This document shows, piece by piece, positions 63,850 to 64,000 of a stretch of 64,000 nucleotides of DNA. Source of the DNA: Rhizobium sp. Root1220 (lineage in GTDB: Bacteria; Pseudomonadota; Alphaproteobacteria; Rhizobiales; Rhizobiaceae); NCBI RefSeq assembly GCF_001426265.1, contig NZ_LMDG01000023.1:211826-275825 (forward strand), given 5' to 3'. The stretch's first letter is position 1; each line of letters starts with the position of its first letter. The notes beneath the pieces were generated by a model that did no database searches, was not told where the DNA came from, and saw only the letters and a list, made by a program, of their open reading frames with translations. The position numbers and the translations under genes were made by a program.

Positions 63850-64000
63850 GTGGCACAACAACCCATCATCACTTTCCATGACGGACATTCCATTCCCCAG
63901 GTCGGCCTCGGCGTCTGGCAGACGCCGCAGGACATCGCGGCACCCACGGTTCGCGCGGCGATTGCCGCCGGCTACCGTCACATCGATACGGCGTCGGGCT
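63850..64000 (+). CDS. Aldo/keto reductase, N-terminal part (cut by window edge)
   Basis: The frame opens with GTG at 63850, with GGAG seven bases upstream, and runs to the window edge. It encodes AQQPIITFHDGHSIPQVGLG, then VWQTPQD and GYRHIDTAS, the hallmark start of the aldo/keto reductase family (2,5-diketo-D-gluconate reductase group), with the catalytic Asp in HIDTA. The rest lies outside the window. Confidence 0.88.
   Translation, partial: MAQQPIITFHDGHSIPQVGLGVWQTPQDIAAPTVRAAIAAGYRHIDTASG

Overview
The window is bacterial chromosome from an alphaproteobacterium, most likely a member of the Rhizobiaceae (Sinorhizobium/Ensifer, Agrobacterium or Rhizobium type). The evidence is a second RpoH-type sigma factor next to carD and the seven-iron ferredoxin fdxA, a Suv3-type helicase, two TPP riboswitches on thiBPQ and thiCOSGE, two EcfG/RpoE2-like promoters, a TGA-N9-TCA iron box, a glnK-amtB pair, and a carrier protein / amino acid:carrier-protein ligase gene set of the kind described in Agrobacterium and Bradyrhizobium. 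The genus cannot be fixed from this sequence. Genes are dense and mostly housekeeping. There is no insertion sequence, integrase, CRISPR array or rRNA operon.

Layout. 1-6.8 kb: end of an ABC-F ATPase gene, thiamine pyrophosphokinase, a MarR regulator divergent from a drug-efflux MFS pump with palindromic operators between them, then the TPP-riboswitch-controlled thiamine transporter thiBPQ. 7-11.8 kb: M48 metalloprotease lipoprotein, rpoH2 with an upstream small ORF and EcfG-like promoter, carD, fdxA and an S4 RNA-binding protein. 11.8-15 kb: Suv3-type helicase. 15.3-15.9 kb: small stress-type membrane proteins (DUF3309 and a glycine-zipper lipoprotein) behind a second EcfG-like promoter. 15.9-18.8 kb: efp divergent from its modification enzymes epmA-epmB.

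19-29.4 kb is the most unusual part. A stand-alone carrier protein, an acyl-CoA-dehydrogenase homologue, a class II synthetase-like amino acid:carrier-protein ligase and a DUF1839 protein are packed as one operon with a GH2 glycosidase and a membrane flippase fused to two alpha/beta-hydrolase domains. A GT4 glycosyltransferase converges on them. I infer a pathway that activates an amino acid on a carrier protein, may modify it there, and passes it to an envelope glycan or glycolipid that is flipped across the membrane. The product is unknown.

29.5-36.3 kb: a pipecolate/lysine catabolic set (LysR regulator, HglS, FAD oxidase, aldehyde dehydrogenase, Ldh-type imine reductase). 36.3-40.2 kb: iron(III) ABC transporter with a candidate iron-responsive operator. 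40.2-41.5 kb: glucoamylase-like glycosidase, possibly acting on beta-1,2-glucan. 41.6-46.3 kb: thiCOSGE with its TPP riboswitch. 46.7-50 kb: a two-gene membrane glycosyltransferase module (GT2 plus a GtrA-GT-C fusion) followed by tRNA-Gly(GCC). 50.6-64 kb: ProX-type deacylase, thioredoxin-TPR chaperone, LON-N protein, Trm112-like protein, UbiH-type hydroxylase, TesB, glnK-amtB with a sigma-54 promoter, ftsK, lolA, an XthA-family nuclease, a cyclic-nucleotide-domain protein with an OmpR-type regulator, an L,D-transpeptidase-like protein and the start of an aldo/keto reductase.

Start codons were chosen by reading ribosome-binding sites and family lengths. Where they differ from the longest open frame this is stated.
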